DNA of 64,000 nt from Citrobacter sp. 18056 (GCA_902706235.1 CACSJR010000010.1:62001-126000), one strand, 5' to 3'. Shown: positions 19,416 through 27,933, counted from the first letter of the stretch. The notes: generated by a model from the letters alone, not told the origin. Made by a program: numbers and translations.

Positions 19416-20585
19416 ATGACACATCCAATTGTTGAAGCGCTACAGGACACCGAAGAGCAATTCATTGAACTGCGTCGTCACTTTCATCAGCATCCGGAAA
19501 TCGGCTTCGAAGAACATCAAACCAGCGAGCAGGTCGCTCGCCTACTGACCCAATGGGGATACGAGGTACATCGTGGCCTGGCAGGCACCGGCGTGGTTGG
19601 CACCCTGAAAGTGGGCAACGGCAGCAAACGGCTCGGCATTCGCGCTGACATGGATGCGTTGCCGATGCAGGAGAGCAGTGGCAAAGAGTGGGCCAGTAAA
19701 ACCGACGGTAAATTCCATGGCTGCGGCCACGATGGTCACACCACAACGCTGCTGTATGCGGCGGAATATCTGGCGCGCACACGCAATTTCAGCGGCACGC
19801 TGCACGTGATTTTCCAGCCTGCGGAAGAACTACTGTACGGCGGACGCGTCATGGTCGAGGACGGCTTATTCGATAAGTTTCCCTGCGACCATATTTTCGG
19901 TCTGCACAATATGCCTTCGCAAAAAATCGGCAAAATTGGCCTGCACGATGGTGCAATGATGGCGTCATCCGACACGCTGCATATCGAAGTGACGGGTAAG
20001 GGCGGTCATGGGGCGGTACCGGAGCACACCGTGGATGCCACCCTCGTGGCGTGCCATATCACCGTGGCGCTGCAGTCGATTGTGTCGCGCAACATCACGC
20101 CGTTCGAGCCAGCGGTTGTCACCGTCGGCAGCATTCAGGCCGGACACGCGCCGAACATCATCAACGAAAAAGTGCTGATGAAACTCACCGTGCGCACCCT
20201 CAGCGAAAAAGTACGCCAGACCGTATTGCAGCGCATTCATGATATCGCCATCGCTCAGGCGGAAAGCTTTAACGCCACGGCTACTCTGACGCACGTCAAC
20301 GGCAGCCCGGTGCTGAAAAACGACCCGGCGGCAAATGAAATGGTGCGCAGCGTCGCGGGCGATCTGTTTGGTAAGGATGAAGTGGTCACCATCGGTTCGT
20401 TTATGGGCAGTGAAGATTTCGCCTTCATGCTCGAAAAGAACCCGAACGGCTGCTATTTCACCATCGGCGCGGGCGACGAGCCGGATCGCTGCATGGTGCA
20501 TAACCCGGGATATGACTTCAACGACCAGATCCTCATCACCGGCGCGGCATTGTGGAGCGGGCTGACTGAACACTATCTGCGTTGA
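19416..20585 (+). CDS. M20-family amidohydrolase (N-acyl amino acid / hippurate type)
   Basis: 389 residues, the usual length for the HipO/ILR1/AmaA class of M20D metallopeptidases that cleave N-acyl-amino acids. Metal and catalytic motifs are complete: RADMDALPM, HGCGHDGHTT (Cys103, His105), the PAEE pair with the catalytic Glu at 137-138, and the C-terminal GSEDFAFM and MVHNPGYDFN. A dimerisation domain (about 180-290) with HGAVPEHTVD is inserted. No signal peptide, so cytoplasmic. AAAGGGATA lies upstream of the ATG. The MFS gene follows after 27 nt, suggesting import of an acylated substrate followed by hydrolysis. The exact substrate cannot be read from the sequence. Confidence 0.85.
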   Translation: MTHPIVEALQDTEEQFIELRRHFHQHPEIGFEEHQTSEQVARLLTQWGYEVHRGLAGTGVVGTLKVGNGSKRLGIRADMDALPMQESSGKEWASKTDGKFHGCGHDGHTTTLLYAAEYLARTRNFSGTLHVIFQPAEELLYGGRVMVEDGLFDKFPCDHIFGLHNMPSQKIGKIGLHDGAMMASSDTLHIEVTGKGGHGAVPEHTVDATLVACHITVALQSIVSRNITPFEPAVVTVGSIQAGHAPNIINEKVLMKLTVRTLSEKVRQTVLQRIHDIAIAQAESFNATATLTHVNGSPVLKNDPAANEMVRSVAGDLFGKDEVVTIGSFMGSEDFAFMLEKNPNGCYFTIGAGDEPDRCMVHNPGYDFNDQILITGAALWSGLTEHYLR

Positions 20586-20612
20586 TGACCGAACACGAAG
20601 GAGGGCCGCACG

Positions 20613-22007
20613 ATGAGTACCGTTCCCCTGACAGAAACCCGTCCGTTTGCCGGTAATGACCGGCTGCTGATGGGCATTGTTCTGAGCGTTTTGACCTTCT
20701 GGCTGTTTGCCCAGTCGGTCATAAACGTGGTTCCGGCGATGAAAAGCAGTATCGACATTTCACTGGAAACGCTGACCCTGGCGGTCAGCCTTAGCGCCTT
20801 ATTCAGCGGTTGCTTTGTGGTGGCCAGCGGCGGGCTGGCAGATAAGTTTGGTCGCGTACGCCTGACGCTTATCGGCCTGGTGCTCAGCATTGTCGGCAGC
20901 GCGCTGCTGGTGTTGTCGCACGGCCCGGTGCTATTTCTGGCGGGCAGGGTGATACAGGGATTATCGGCAGCGTGCATCATGCCTGCGACCCTGGCGCTGA
21001 TCAAAACCTGGTATGAAGGCAAGGCCCGTCAGCGGGCGATCAGCTTCTGGGTGATTGGTTCCTGGGGCGGCAGTGGACTGTGTTCGTTTGTGGGCGGTGC
21101 AATCGCTACCGGCCTGGGCTGGCGCTGGATTTTCGTGTTCTCGATGGTGGCCGCGTTGGTGTCCTTTTTGCTGATTCGTGGGACGCCGGAAAGCCGCAGT
21201 GAAAGTGCGCAAAACCGGAAGCTGGATCTTGGCGGTCTGTTCAGTTTTGTTACTGCGCTGGTGATGCTGAACCTGTTTATCACCAAAGGACACAGCTGGG
21301 GATGGAGCAGCGGCCTGTCGCTTTCCCTGCTGAGCGGGGCGGTGCTGGCGACGCTGTGGTTCATTCGTTCGGGCTTGCGCAAAGGCGATGAGGCGCTGAT
21401 TGATTTCGCGCTGTTTAAGAATCGCGCCTACAGCGGGGCGGTGCTGTCGAACTTTATGCTTAACGGCTGCATCGGCACGCTGATGATCACCAGCATCTGG
21501 CTGCAGCAGGGGCATCACATGTCGGCGTTCCAGACCGGGATGATGACCATGGGGTATCTGGTCACGGTGCTGGTGATGATCCGCGTCGGTGAAAAGCTGC
21601 TTCAGCGCTATGGGGCGCGCCTGCCGATGATGTTCGGCCCGGTGATTGCCGGCGTCGGCGTGGCGCTGATTTCGTGCACCTTCCTTGAAAAGTCAGTTTA
21701 CATCGGCATCGTGTTCTTCAGTAACGTTTTGCTGGGATTAGGCCTCGGCTGCTACGCCACGCCATCGACTGACACCGCCGTCGTGAACGCGCCGGAAGAG
21801 AAAGTGGGCGTTGCCTCCGGCATCTACAAAATGGGCAGCTCGCTGGGCGGCGCGATGGGCATTGCGGTGACGGCATCGATTTACGCCATGCTGTTGCCGC
21901 TAGGCATGGCTCACGCCGCGCAGTATGCGTTGCTGTTCAACAGCGCATTGTGTCTGGGTTCGATGCTGGCGAGTGCAGTTCTGCTGAGTAAGCCCGCGCA
22001 AGCGTAG
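20613..22007 (+). CDS. MFS transporter, 14-TM (DHA2/EmrB-QacA type)
   Basis: 464 residues with about 14 predicted transmembrane helices. The MFS motif A appears as SGGLADKFGRVRLTLIG after helix 2, and the GRVIQGLSAACIMPATLALI stretch in helix 4-5 is typical of the DHA2 drug:H+ antiporter class (motif C-like G-rich helix follows as GSWGGSGLCSFVGGA). A very strong ribosome-binding site AAGGAGGG precedes the ATG. It is second in a two-gene unit with the M20 amidohydrolase and is convergent with pspF, with only 21 bp between them. Whether it imports the amidohydrolase substrate or exports a product is not known. Confidence 0.85.
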   Translation: MSTVPLTETRPFAGNDRLLMGIVLSVLTFWLFAQSVINVVPAMKSSIDISLETLTLAVSLSALFSGCFVVASGGLADKFGRVRLTLIGLVLSIVGSALLVLSHGPVLFLAGRVIQGLSAACIMPATLALIKTWYEGKARQRAISFWVIGSWGGSGLCSFVGGAIATGLGWRWIFVFSMVAALVSFLLIRGTPESRSESAQNRKLDLGGLFSFVTALVMLNLFITKGHSWGWSSGLSLSLLSGAVLATLWFIRSGLRKGDEALIDFALFKNRAYSGAVLSNFMLNGCIGTLMITSIWLQQGHHMSAFQTGMMTMGYLVTVLVMIRVGEKLLQRYGARLPMMFGPVIAGVGVALISCTFLEKSVYIGIVFFSNVLLGLGLGCYATPSTDTAVVNAPEEKVGVASGIYKMGSSLGGAMGIAVTASIYAMLLPLGMAHAAQYALLFNSALCLGSMLASAVLLSKPAQA

Positions 22008-22028
22008 CGCCACCGGGCAAAGGCATTC

Positions 22029-22997
22029 TCAGAGCTGATGCTTCTTCAATAACGCTCGCAGTTGGTGATACGTTAACCCCAACAGTTCAGCGGCTTTTTT
22101 CTGATTGAATCGGGCCTGTTGTAGCGCTTGCTGCAGCAGGCCTTTTTCTTGCTGCTGCTGAAACTCCCGTAAATCCAGCGGTAGAGAAAGGGCGCTGGTT
22201 TCAGCGACGTCTTCCACCGTGACCGGGCGCTGGAACGGATCGAGAATGATGTTATCCAGTGGCGCTTCAAAACTGGCGTGGCGATAGACCGAACGTTCCA
22301 CCACGTTTTTCAGTTCACGAATATTTCCCGGCCAGCGGTAGTTGAGCAAGGTTTCTCGCGCGTGATCGGTAAAGCCCGGAAACAGTGGCTGGCTGAGCTC
22401 GCGACACATCTGAATGGCAAAGTGTTCCGCCATCAGCATGATGTCTGTTTGCCGTTCGCGCAGCGGTGGAAGCTGCACCACGTCAAATGCCAGACGGTCG
22501 AGGAGATCAGCGCGGAAGGTTCCGTCGCTGACCATATGCGGCAAATCGGCATTGGTGGCGCACACCAGACGCACGTTGACCTGCAACGGCTGGCTGCCGC
22601 CCACGCGTTCCAGTTCGCCGTACTCAATCACCCGCAGCAACTTCTCCTGTACCAGCATCGGCGCGGTCGCCAGTTCGTCGAGGAATAGCGTGCCGCCGTC
22701 GGCGCGTTCAAATCGCCCCGGATGGCGTTTCTGCGCGCCGGTAAAGGCGCCCGCTTCATGGCCGAAAAGCTCAGAGTCGAGCAGGTTTTCATTCAGCGCC
22801 GCGCAGTTCAACGAGATAAACGGGCCTTGCCAGCGTGAAGAAAGAAAGTGCAGGCGGTTGGCAATAAGCTCTTTCCCGGTGCCGCGTTCGCCGATAACCA
22901 ACACCGGCTTATCCAGCGGCGCCAGCCGTGAAACCTGTTCCAGCACCTCGAGAAAGCTGTTCGCTTCGCCGAGCAGGTTGTCCTTGTATTCTGCCAT
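22029..22997 (-). CDS. pspF: PspF, sigma-54 enhancer-binding protein of the psp regulon
   Basis: 322 residues: an AAA+ domain without any N-terminal regulatory domain, as is characteristic for PspF, with Walker A GERGTGKE, the sigma-54-contacting loop GAFTGA, Walker B GGTLFLDE and the Arg finger region, followed by a C-terminal Fis-type helix-turn-helix (KKAAELLGLTYHQLRALLKK). It activates pspA under membrane stress; PspA binds and silences it. The ATG at 22997 matches the K-12 start; a GTG five codons upstream is in frame. Neither has a good ribosome-binding site, consistent with low constant expression. Divergent from pspA across a regulatory region. Confidence 0.95.
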   Translation of the reverse strand: MAEYKDNLLGEANSFLEVLEQVSRLAPLDKPVLVIGERGTGKELIANRLHFLSSRWQGPFISLNCAALNENLLDSELFGHEAGAFTGAQKRHPGRFERADGGTLFLDELATAPMLVQEKLLRVIEYGELERVGGSQPLQVNVRLVCATNADLPHMVSDGTFRADLLDRLAFDVVQLPPLRERQTDIMLMAEHFAIQMCRELSQPLFPGFTDHARETLLNYRWPGNIRELKNVVERSVYRHASFEAPLDNIILDPFQRPVTVEDVAETSALSLPLDLREFQQQQEKGLLQQALQQARFNQKKAAELLGLTYHQLRALLKKHQL

Positions 22998-23015
22998 GAT
23001 GAAATTCGCCACTAG

Positions 23016-23073
23016 TTGGTGTAATTCACCATCTCACTGTAGCCGTCAGAGAGACACAATTCAACCAGTGTGT
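23016..23073. promoter_or_regulatory. Probable PspF upstream activating sequences
   Basis: The palindrome TTGGTGTAATTCACCA (23016-23031) is centred about 99 nt before the predicted pspA start point, where PspF binds in E. coli (UAS around -80 to -126). A second, weaker palindrome ACAC...GTGT follows at 23054-23073. Between UAS and promoter, AATCAA at 23078 resembles half of an IHF site, which would fit the DNA bending known for this promoter. The elements also overlap the pspF promoter region, allowing autoregulation. Confidence 0.6.
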
Positions 23074-23096
23074 GTAAAATCAATAGCATAAAAAGT

Positions 23097-23112
23097 TGGC
23101 ACGGCATTTGTA
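23097..23112 (+). promoter_or_regulatory. Sigma-54 promoter of pspABCD
   Basis: TGGCAC-GGCAT-TTGTA: the GG (-24) and TG (-12) elements are at the correct distance and match the sigma-54 consensus TGGCAC-N5-TTGC/A. The predicted start is near 23122, giving a leader of about 50 nt before the pspA ATG at 23171. The same promoter type drives pspA in E. coli. Confidence 0.9.
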
Positions 23113-23170
23113 TTATCTCATCAGCAGGGCCATGCCCGATAACAGAACTGAACGTATGAGGATTTGAATT

Positions 23171-23839
23171 ATGGGTATTTTTTCTCGTTTTGCCGACATC
23201 GTGAACGCCAACATCAACTCACTGCTGGAGAAGGCTGAAGATCCGCAAAAACTGGTCCGCCTGATGATTCAGGAAATGGAAGACACGTTGGTAGAAGTGC
23301 GTTCCACTTCGGCCCGCGCGCTGGCTGAAAAGAAACAGCTGACGCGCCGCGTAGAGCAGGCCAACGCGCAGCAAGCTGAATGGCAGGAAAAAGCCGAGCT
23401 GGCGCTGCGTAAAGAGAAAGAAGATCTGGCACGTGCGGCGCTGATCGAAAAACAGAAGCTGACCGACATTATCGGCACCCTGGAAGCTGAAATCACGCTG
23501 GTCGATGAAACGCTGACCCGCATGAAAAAAGAGATCGGTGAGCTGGAAAATAAACTCAGCGAAACCCGCGCTCGTCAGCAGGCGCTGACCTTGCGTCATC
23601 AGGCGGCGAGTTCGTCCCGCGATGTGCGCCGTCAGCTGGACAGCGGTAAAATTGACGAAGCGATGGCGCGTTTTGAGTCCTTCGAACGCCGTATCGATCA
23701 CATGGAAGCCGAAGCGGAAAGCCAAGGTTTCGGCAAACAGAAAACGCTGGATCAGCAGTTTGCAGAACTGAAGGCCGATGACCACATCAGCGCGCAAATC
23801 GCTGAGCTACGCGCCAAAATGAAACAGGATAACGAATAA
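23171..23839 (+). CDS. pspA: PspA, phage shock protein A
   Basis: 222 residues, same length as E. coli PspA; ESCRT-III/IM30 superfamily. The N-terminal amphipathic helix ([20 protein letters not shown]) that binds stressed membranes is followed by a long coiled coil (about residues 25-185) with [17 protein letters not shown] near the C-terminus. PspA inhibits PspF when unstressed, and on loss of membrane integrity moves to the membrane and oligomerises to maintain the proton-motive force. First gene of pspABCD behind the sigma-54 promoter. Confidence 0.97.
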   Translation: MGIFSRFADIVNANINSLLEKAEDPQKLVRLMIQEMEDTLVEVRSTSARALAEKKQLTRRVEQANAQQAEWQEKAELALRKEKEDLARAALIEKQKLTDIIGTLEAEITLVDETLTRMKKEIGELENKLSETRARQQALTLRHQAASSSRDVRRQLDSGKIDEAMARFESFERRIDHMEAEAESQGFGKQKTLDQQFAELKADDHISAQIAELRAKMKQDNE

Positions 23840-23848
23840 TCATTTTCA

Positions 23849-23869
23849 GGCGGTGCTGAACGCACCGCC
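23849..23869 (+). other. Hairpin between pspA and pspB
   Basis: GGCGGTGC-TGAAC-GCACCGCC, a perfect 8-bp stem, lies in the 54-nt pspA-pspB gap and is not followed by a T-run. It probably stabilises the pspA 3' end so that PspA accumulates above PspB and PspC, as happens in E. coli. Confidence 0.6.
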
Positions 23870-23893
23870 GCTCATCATCTGTAAGGAGACCCC

Positions 23894-24115
23894 ATGAGCG
23901 CGCTTTTTCTGGCCATACCGTTGACGTTGTTTGTGCTGTTTGTCCTGCCGGTCTGGCTGTGGCTGCATTACAGCAACCGCTCCGGCGCTGATTTGTCGCA
24001 GAGCGAGCAGCAGCGTTTATCGCAGCTGACGGATGAGGCAAAACGGATGCGGGAACGCATTCAGGCGCTGGAACAAATTCTCGACGCGGAACATCCGAAC
24101 TGGAGAGAACAATAA
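23894..24115 (+). CDS. pspB: PspB, phage shock protein B
   Basis: 73-residue small inner-membrane protein: one N-terminal transmembrane helix (about 3-24) and a cytoplasmic coiled coil (QSEQQRLSQLTDEAKRMRER). With PspC it senses membrane stress and draws PspA away from PspF. TAAGGAGA precedes the ATG, and the stop overlaps the pspC start (TAATG), giving translational coupling that fits their one-to-one complex. Confidence 0.95.
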   Translation: MSALFLAIPLTLFVLFVLPVWLWLHYSNRSGADLSQSEQQRLSQLTDEAKRMRERIQALEQILDAEHPNWREQ

Positions 24116-24474
24116 TGGCGGGATTAGATTTCAGTAAGAAGCTGTGGCGTATTCCACAGCAGGGCATGGTGAAGGGCGTGTGTGCCGGGATTGCGCACTG
24201 GCTCGACGTTCCGGTGAAACTGGTGCGTCTGATTACCGTGCTGGCCATGATTTTTGGCCTGTTTTTCTTCGTGGTTGTGGCTTACATCATCATGACGTTT
24301 GCCCTTGACCCGATTCCTGACAATGAAATGTACGGCGAAAAAATGCCGTCCAGCGGCGAACTGCTGAATGCGGTGGATGCCGAACTGGCGGCGGGTGAAA
24401 AGCGTCTGCGTGAAATGGAACGCTACGTCACCTCCGACACGTTTTCGCTACGCAGCCGTTTTCGCCAGCTGTAA
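24115..24474 (+). CDS. pspC: PspC, phage shock protein C
   Basis: 119 residues. The N-terminal PspC domain (KLWRIPQQGMVKGVCAGIAHWL) is followed by a transmembrane helix (about 40-65) and a C-terminal segment with a short coiled-coil or leucine-rich helix (LLNAVDAELAAGEKRLREME). It senses inner-membrane damage together with PspB. It starts within the pspB stop and precedes pspD by 16 nt. Confidence 0.95.
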   Translation: MAGLDFSKKLWRIPQQGMVKGVCAGIAHWLDVPVKLVRLITVLAMIFGLFFFVVVAYIIMTFALDPIPDNEMYGEKMPSSGELLNAVDAELAAGEKRLREMERYVTSDTFSLRSRFRQL

Positions 24475-24490
24475 CTGAGAGAGGCATTTG

Positions 24491-24712
24491 ATGAATTCAA
24501 CATGGCAACGTACCGGGCAGAAAGTGAAACCCGGTCTGAAAATCGCGGGCAAGCTGGTTTTGCTGACCGCACTGCGTTACGGCCCGGCGGGCGTTGCCGG
24601 TTGGGCTATCAAATCCGTCGCTCGCCGTCCGATTAAAATGCTGTTGGCGATGGCGCTTGAACCGGTGCTGGCACGCCTTGCCAGCCGCATGTCACGCAAG
24701 TATTTCTCCTGA
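24491..24712 (+). CDS. pspD: PspD, phage shock protein D
   Basis: 73 residues, the E. coli length. Peripheral inner-membrane protein with a conserved centre ([20 protein letters not shown]). The ATG at 24491 follows AGAGAGG and matches the family start; an in-frame TTG one codon upstream is less likely. It is the last psp gene here: a terminator follows at once and pspE, the periplasmic rhodanese that ends the K-12 operon, is absent. Confidence 0.92.
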   Translation: MNSTWQRTGQKVKPGLKIAGKLVLLTALRYGPAGVAGWAIKSVARRPIKMLLAMALEPVLARLASRMSRKYFS

Positions 24713-24717
24713 CAGAC

Positions 24718-24745
24718 GGGGAGGGCGCTCCCCTTTCTTTTCCTT
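24718..24745 (+). terminator. pspABCD terminator
   Basis: GGGGAG-GGCG-CTCCCC hairpin followed by TTTCTTTT, six bases after the pspD stop. It closes the psp operon where K-12 continues into pspE. Confidence 0.85.
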
Positions 24746-24865
24746 ACCTTCCTTTTTTCTCGCCTTTCTTTGCATCATTTATCTCATTTTTTTGCGGCAG
24801 CTCACAATTAATGCATTCGAGCGGCTACAGATCCTCTTTTTGCGTTTTTTCCCATGCCCGTCGCG

Positions 24866-24894
24866 TTGACATCGCATTTTTCGGGGAGTAGATT
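24866..24894 (+). promoter_or_regulatory. Sigma-70 promoter of the ycjM operon
   Basis: A perfect -35 TTGACA (24866-24871), a 17-nt spacer and a -10 TAGATT (24889-24894). The start point is expected near 24901-24902, leaving a leader of about 27 nt before the ycjM GTG. The strength of this promoter suggests that the operon is kept off by a repressor; see the operator candidate directly downstream. Confidence 0.75.
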
Positions 24895-24902
24895 TCAGTC
24901 CG

Positions 24903-24920
24903 TGGGACCGCTACCATGGA
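24903..24920. promoter_or_regulatory. Candidate YcjW operator O1, overlapping the start of transcription
   Basis: TGGGACCGCTACCATGGA. Its first 14 bases form an imperfect palindrome (5 of 7 positions) with a central CG pair, the hallmark of LacI/GalR-family operators. It covers about +1 to +19 of the predicted ycjM promoter, the position of the lac operator. An identical 18-mer occurs at 34845-34862 within the same operon. YcjW, the LacI-type repressor encoded at the end of the cluster, is the natural binder (inference). Confidence 0.6.
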
Positions 24921-24928
24921 AAATAAAC

Positions 24929-26614
24929 GTGAACTCAAAAATAAAATCTCTGATTGACAGTGTGTATGGCAATTCGTTTTTAACGCACCAGGAAGTAAGG
25001 CTTTTTTCAGATATTGAAAAAGCAAAATCTCGTATTATCGAACGCCGTAAAATGAACTGGGATCAGCAGGATGTGGTATTAATCACCTACGCTGATCAAT
25101 TTCGCTCTGAAGGAAAGACAAGCCTGCCGATATTTACCCGTTTTTTTAATCGCTGGCTGAAAGAGCATTTTTCCCACGTTCATCTTTTACCTTTTTATCC
25201 GTGGTCGTCCGACGATGGATTCTCGGTGGTTGATTATCATCAGGTGGAACCGGCTTCGGGAGACTGGCAGGACGTTGCAGACCTGAAGCGATCGTCAAAG
25301 CTGATGTTTGATTTTGTCTGCAACCATATGTCCGCAAAAAGTGAATGGTTCGCCCGCTATCTGCGCCAGGAACCTGGCTTCGAAAACTTCTTTATCGCCG
25401 TTGACCCCGATACCGACCTTTCCGCCGTGACCCGTCCGCGCGCCTTGCCATTGCTGACGCCGTTTACCTTAAGCGATGCGTCAGTGCGTCATTTGTGGAC
25501 GACCTTCAGCGACGATCAAATCGACCTCAATTTTGCCGAACCGGAAGTGCTGATTGCGATGGTTAATGTGCTGCTTCATTACCTGGAGCAGGGGGCGGAT
25601 TACGTGCGTCTGGATGCCGTCGGTTTCATGTGGAAAGTGCCGGGCACCTCCTGCATTCATCTGCCGCAAACACACGCGTTAATAAAACTCTTCCGCGCCA
25701 TCGCGGAAGAGGTCGCGCCGGGTACGGTGATCATCACTGAAACCAACGTTCCGCACAAAGACAACATTGCCTATTTCGGCAATGGTCATGACGAAGCGCA
25801 GATGGTGTACCAGTTCTCTCTGCCGCCGCTGGTGCTGCATGCCATGCACAGCGCCAATGTCGAAACGCTTTGCGGTTGGGCGCAGAGTCTGGCGCTGCCA
25901 TCGACGGACACCACCTGGTTTAACTTCCTTGCCTCTCATGACGGGGTTGGGCTCAACCCGCTGCGCGGCATCCTGCCAGAAGAAGATATCCTGCAACTGG
26001 TTGAAAAATTGCAGCAGCAGGGCGCGTTGGTCAACTGGAAAAATAACCCGGACGGCAGCCGCAGTCCGTACGAAATCAACGTCACCTATATGGATGCGCT
26101 CAGTCCGAAAGAGAGCAGCGATGACGACAGACTCGCCCGTTTTGTGCTGGCCCACGCAGTGTTGCTCAGTTTCCCTGGCGTGCCAGCCATCTACATTCAA
26201 AGCATTCTGGGTTCGCGTAATGACTATGCTGGCGTTGAAAAAGCAGGCTATAACCGGGCTATCAACCGCCAGAAATACGACATGGATGAAATCGAAACGG
26301 CCATGTCTCAGTCGGGCAGTCTGCGTCAACGCGTCTATCATCGACTGTCGCATCTGATTGCTTTGCGTCGTGAACACCACGCTTTTCATCCGAATGCGAA
26401 AGCCGAATTTACCGCCCTCAACCGCAGCGTATTGCAAATTACGCGTACGGCGGAAAATAACCAACGTATTACGTGTTTATTTAATTTCAGCGATCACCCC
26501 CAGAGTGTTCTTCAAAAATATAGCTCAGCACGGGAATTAATAAGCGGTTGTGATATAGCTGAGGGCGAAGTGAATCTCGCGCCCTGGCAGGTTATGTGGA
26601 TAGATTCTAAATAA
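24929..26614 (+). CDS. ycjM: YcjM, glucosylglycerate phosphorylase (GH13 subfamily 18)
   Basis: 561 residues, a sucrose-phosphorylase-like GH13 enzyme; the E. coli homologue phosphorolyses alpha-1,2-glucosyl-D-glycerate to glucose 1-phosphate and glycerate. Catalytic nucleophile Asp229 in YVRLDAVGF, acid/base Glu271 in IITETNVP, transition-state stabiliser in NFLASHDG. The open frame extends upstream to 24854, but GTG 24929 is chosen because the residues from it line up one-to-one with the K-12 N-terminus and because it lies downstream of the predicted start of transcription. First gene of the ycj operon; ycjN follows after 12 nt. Confidence 0.92.
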   Translation: MNSKIKSLIDSVYGNSFLTHQEVRLFSDIEKAKSRIIERRKMNWDQQDVVLITYADQFRSEGKTSLPIFTRFFNRWLKEHFSHVHLLPFYPWSSDDGFSVVDYHQVEPASGDWQDVADLKRSSKLMFDFVCNHMSAKSEWFARYLRQEPGFENFFIAVDPDTDLSAVTRPRALPLLTPFTLSDASVRHLWTTFSDDQIDLNFAEPEVLIAMVNVLLHYLEQGADYVRLDAVGFMWKVPGTSCIHLPQTHALIKLFRAIAEEVAPGTVIITETNVPHKDNIAYFGNGHDEAQMVYQFSLPPLVLHAMHSANVETLCGWAQSLALPSTDTTWFNFLASHDGVGLNPLRGILPEEDILQLVEKLQQQGALVNWKNNPDGSRSPYEINVTYMDALSPKESSDDDRLARFVLAHAVLLSFPGVPAIYIQSILGSRNDYAGVEKAGYNRAINRQKYDMDEIETAMSQSGSLRQRVYHRLSHLIALRREHHAFHPNAKAEFTALNRSVLQITRTAENNQRITCLFNFSDHPQSVLQKYSSARELISGCDIAEGEVNLAPWQVMWIDSK

Positions 26615-26626
26615 AAGGAAGAATAA

Positions 26627-27916
26627 ATGAAAATGGCAAAAACTGTGCTGGTAACAGCACTGGTTTCCTGCGCCCTAATTTCAGGGTGTCGGGATGATAA
26701 TAAAACCGTCACGATCGAATTTATGCACTCGTCGGTGGAGCAAGAGCGCCAGGCGGTGATCACGAAATTAATTGAGCGCTTTGAAAAAGAGAATCCGGGC
26801 ATTGTCGTTAAACCGGTCCCGGTTGAAGAGGATGCGTTTAATACCAAAGTTATTACTCTGGCGCGAACCGGGGCGTTGCCTGCGGTGATGGAAGTCAGCC
26901 ATGACTACGCCAAAGTGCTGGATAAAGAGCAATTACTCGACCGTAACGCCATTGCTAAATCCATCGCTGATTCCGGTGAAGATAATTTCTATGATGGCGT
27001 ATTACGCATCGTGCGTACTGAGGACGGAACAGCCTGGACCGGGGCGCCAATCAGCGCGTGGCTTTCAGGCGTCTGGTATCACAAAGACATGTTAGCGGCA
27101 GCGGGGATCGCGGAACCGCACAACTGGCAGGAGTTGTTAGCCGCCAGCAAGGCGCTGAGCAATCCTTCGATGAAAAAGTATGGCATCGCGCTGCCAACAG
27201 CAGAAAGCGTGATGACCGAGCAGGCGTTCTCACAGTTTGCGCTGTCGAACAACGCCAACGTGTTTAACAGTCAGGGTGGCATCTCACTCGATACCCCGGA
27301 AATGCGCAGCACGCTGGCGTTCTATCGCGATTTAGCTACCACCACCATGCCGGGCTCCAACGACGTGATGGAGATTAAAGACGCCTTTATGAATGGCTCC
27401 GCGCCGATGGCGATGTACTCCACCTACATTCTCCCGGCGGTGTACAAAGAAGGTAAACCTGAAAATCTGGGCTTTATGGTGCCGACACAAGCCACGTCTG
27501 CGGCGTACGGAATGGTGACATCATTGACCATTACGTCTGGTCAGGAAAAAGAGCAGACAGAGGCGGCAGAGAAGTTTGTCACATGGATGGAGAAACCACA
27601 GAACTCCGCCGACTGGGTGATGATGTCGCCGGGGGCGGCGCTGCCAATGACCAAAGGCGTGGTTGAAACCGCCACCTGGAAAGATAACGCGGTGATTAAA
27701 GCCTTCGGTCAGTTGCCGTATGAGTTGATCGCTCAATACCCGAACGTGAAGGTATTCGGTGCTGTCGGCGATAAAAACTTCACACGTATGGGCGATGTCA
27801 CCGGTTCCGGAACCATCAGCGCCATGGTCAACGCCGCGACGGTAGGTAAAAAACCGATTGAACCGCTGTTGGCTGAGGGGCAAAAACGCCTCGATGCTCT
27901 CGTACAACAGCCATGA
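26627..27916 (+). CDS. ycjN: YcjN, ABC transporter sugar-binding lipoprotein
   Basis: 429 residues, SBP family 1 (MalE-like). Signal peptide with lipobox LISGC, lipidated Cys21, so membrane-tethered in the periplasm. The rest is a two-lobed solute-binding protein closely matching E. coli YcjN (VEQERQAVITKLIERFEKEN at the mature N-terminus). It should deliver a glucoside, still undefined, to YcjO/YcjP. AAGGAAGAATAA precedes the ATG. ycjO starts within or just after its stop. Confidence 0.93.
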   Translation: MKMAKTVLVTALVSCALISGCRDDNKTVTIEFMHSSVEQERQAVITKLIERFEKENPGIVVKPVPVEEDAFNTKVITLARTGALPAVMEVSHDYAKVLDKEQLLDRNAIAKSIADSGEDNFYDGVLRIVRTEDGTAWTGAPISAWLSGVWYHKDMLAAAGIAEPHNWQELLAASKALSNPSMKKYGIALPTAESVMTEQAFSQFALSNNANVFNSQGGISLDTPEMRSTLAFYRDLATTTMPGSNDVMEIKDAFMNGSAPMAMYSTYILPAVYKEGKPENLGFMVPTQATSAAYGMVTSLTITSGQEKEQTEAAEKFVTWMEKPQNSADWVMMSPGAALPMTKGVVETATWKDNAVIKAFGQLPYELIAQYPNVKVFGAVGDKNFTRMGDVTGSGTISAMVNAATVGKKPIEPLLAEGQKRLDALVQQP

Positions 27917-27933
27917 AACAGGCAGGAAACGGG

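Noticed and set aside
22998-23170. Start of pspF at GTG 23012
   Set aside because: It would add five residues absent from the E. coli protein; no better ribosome-binding site supports it.
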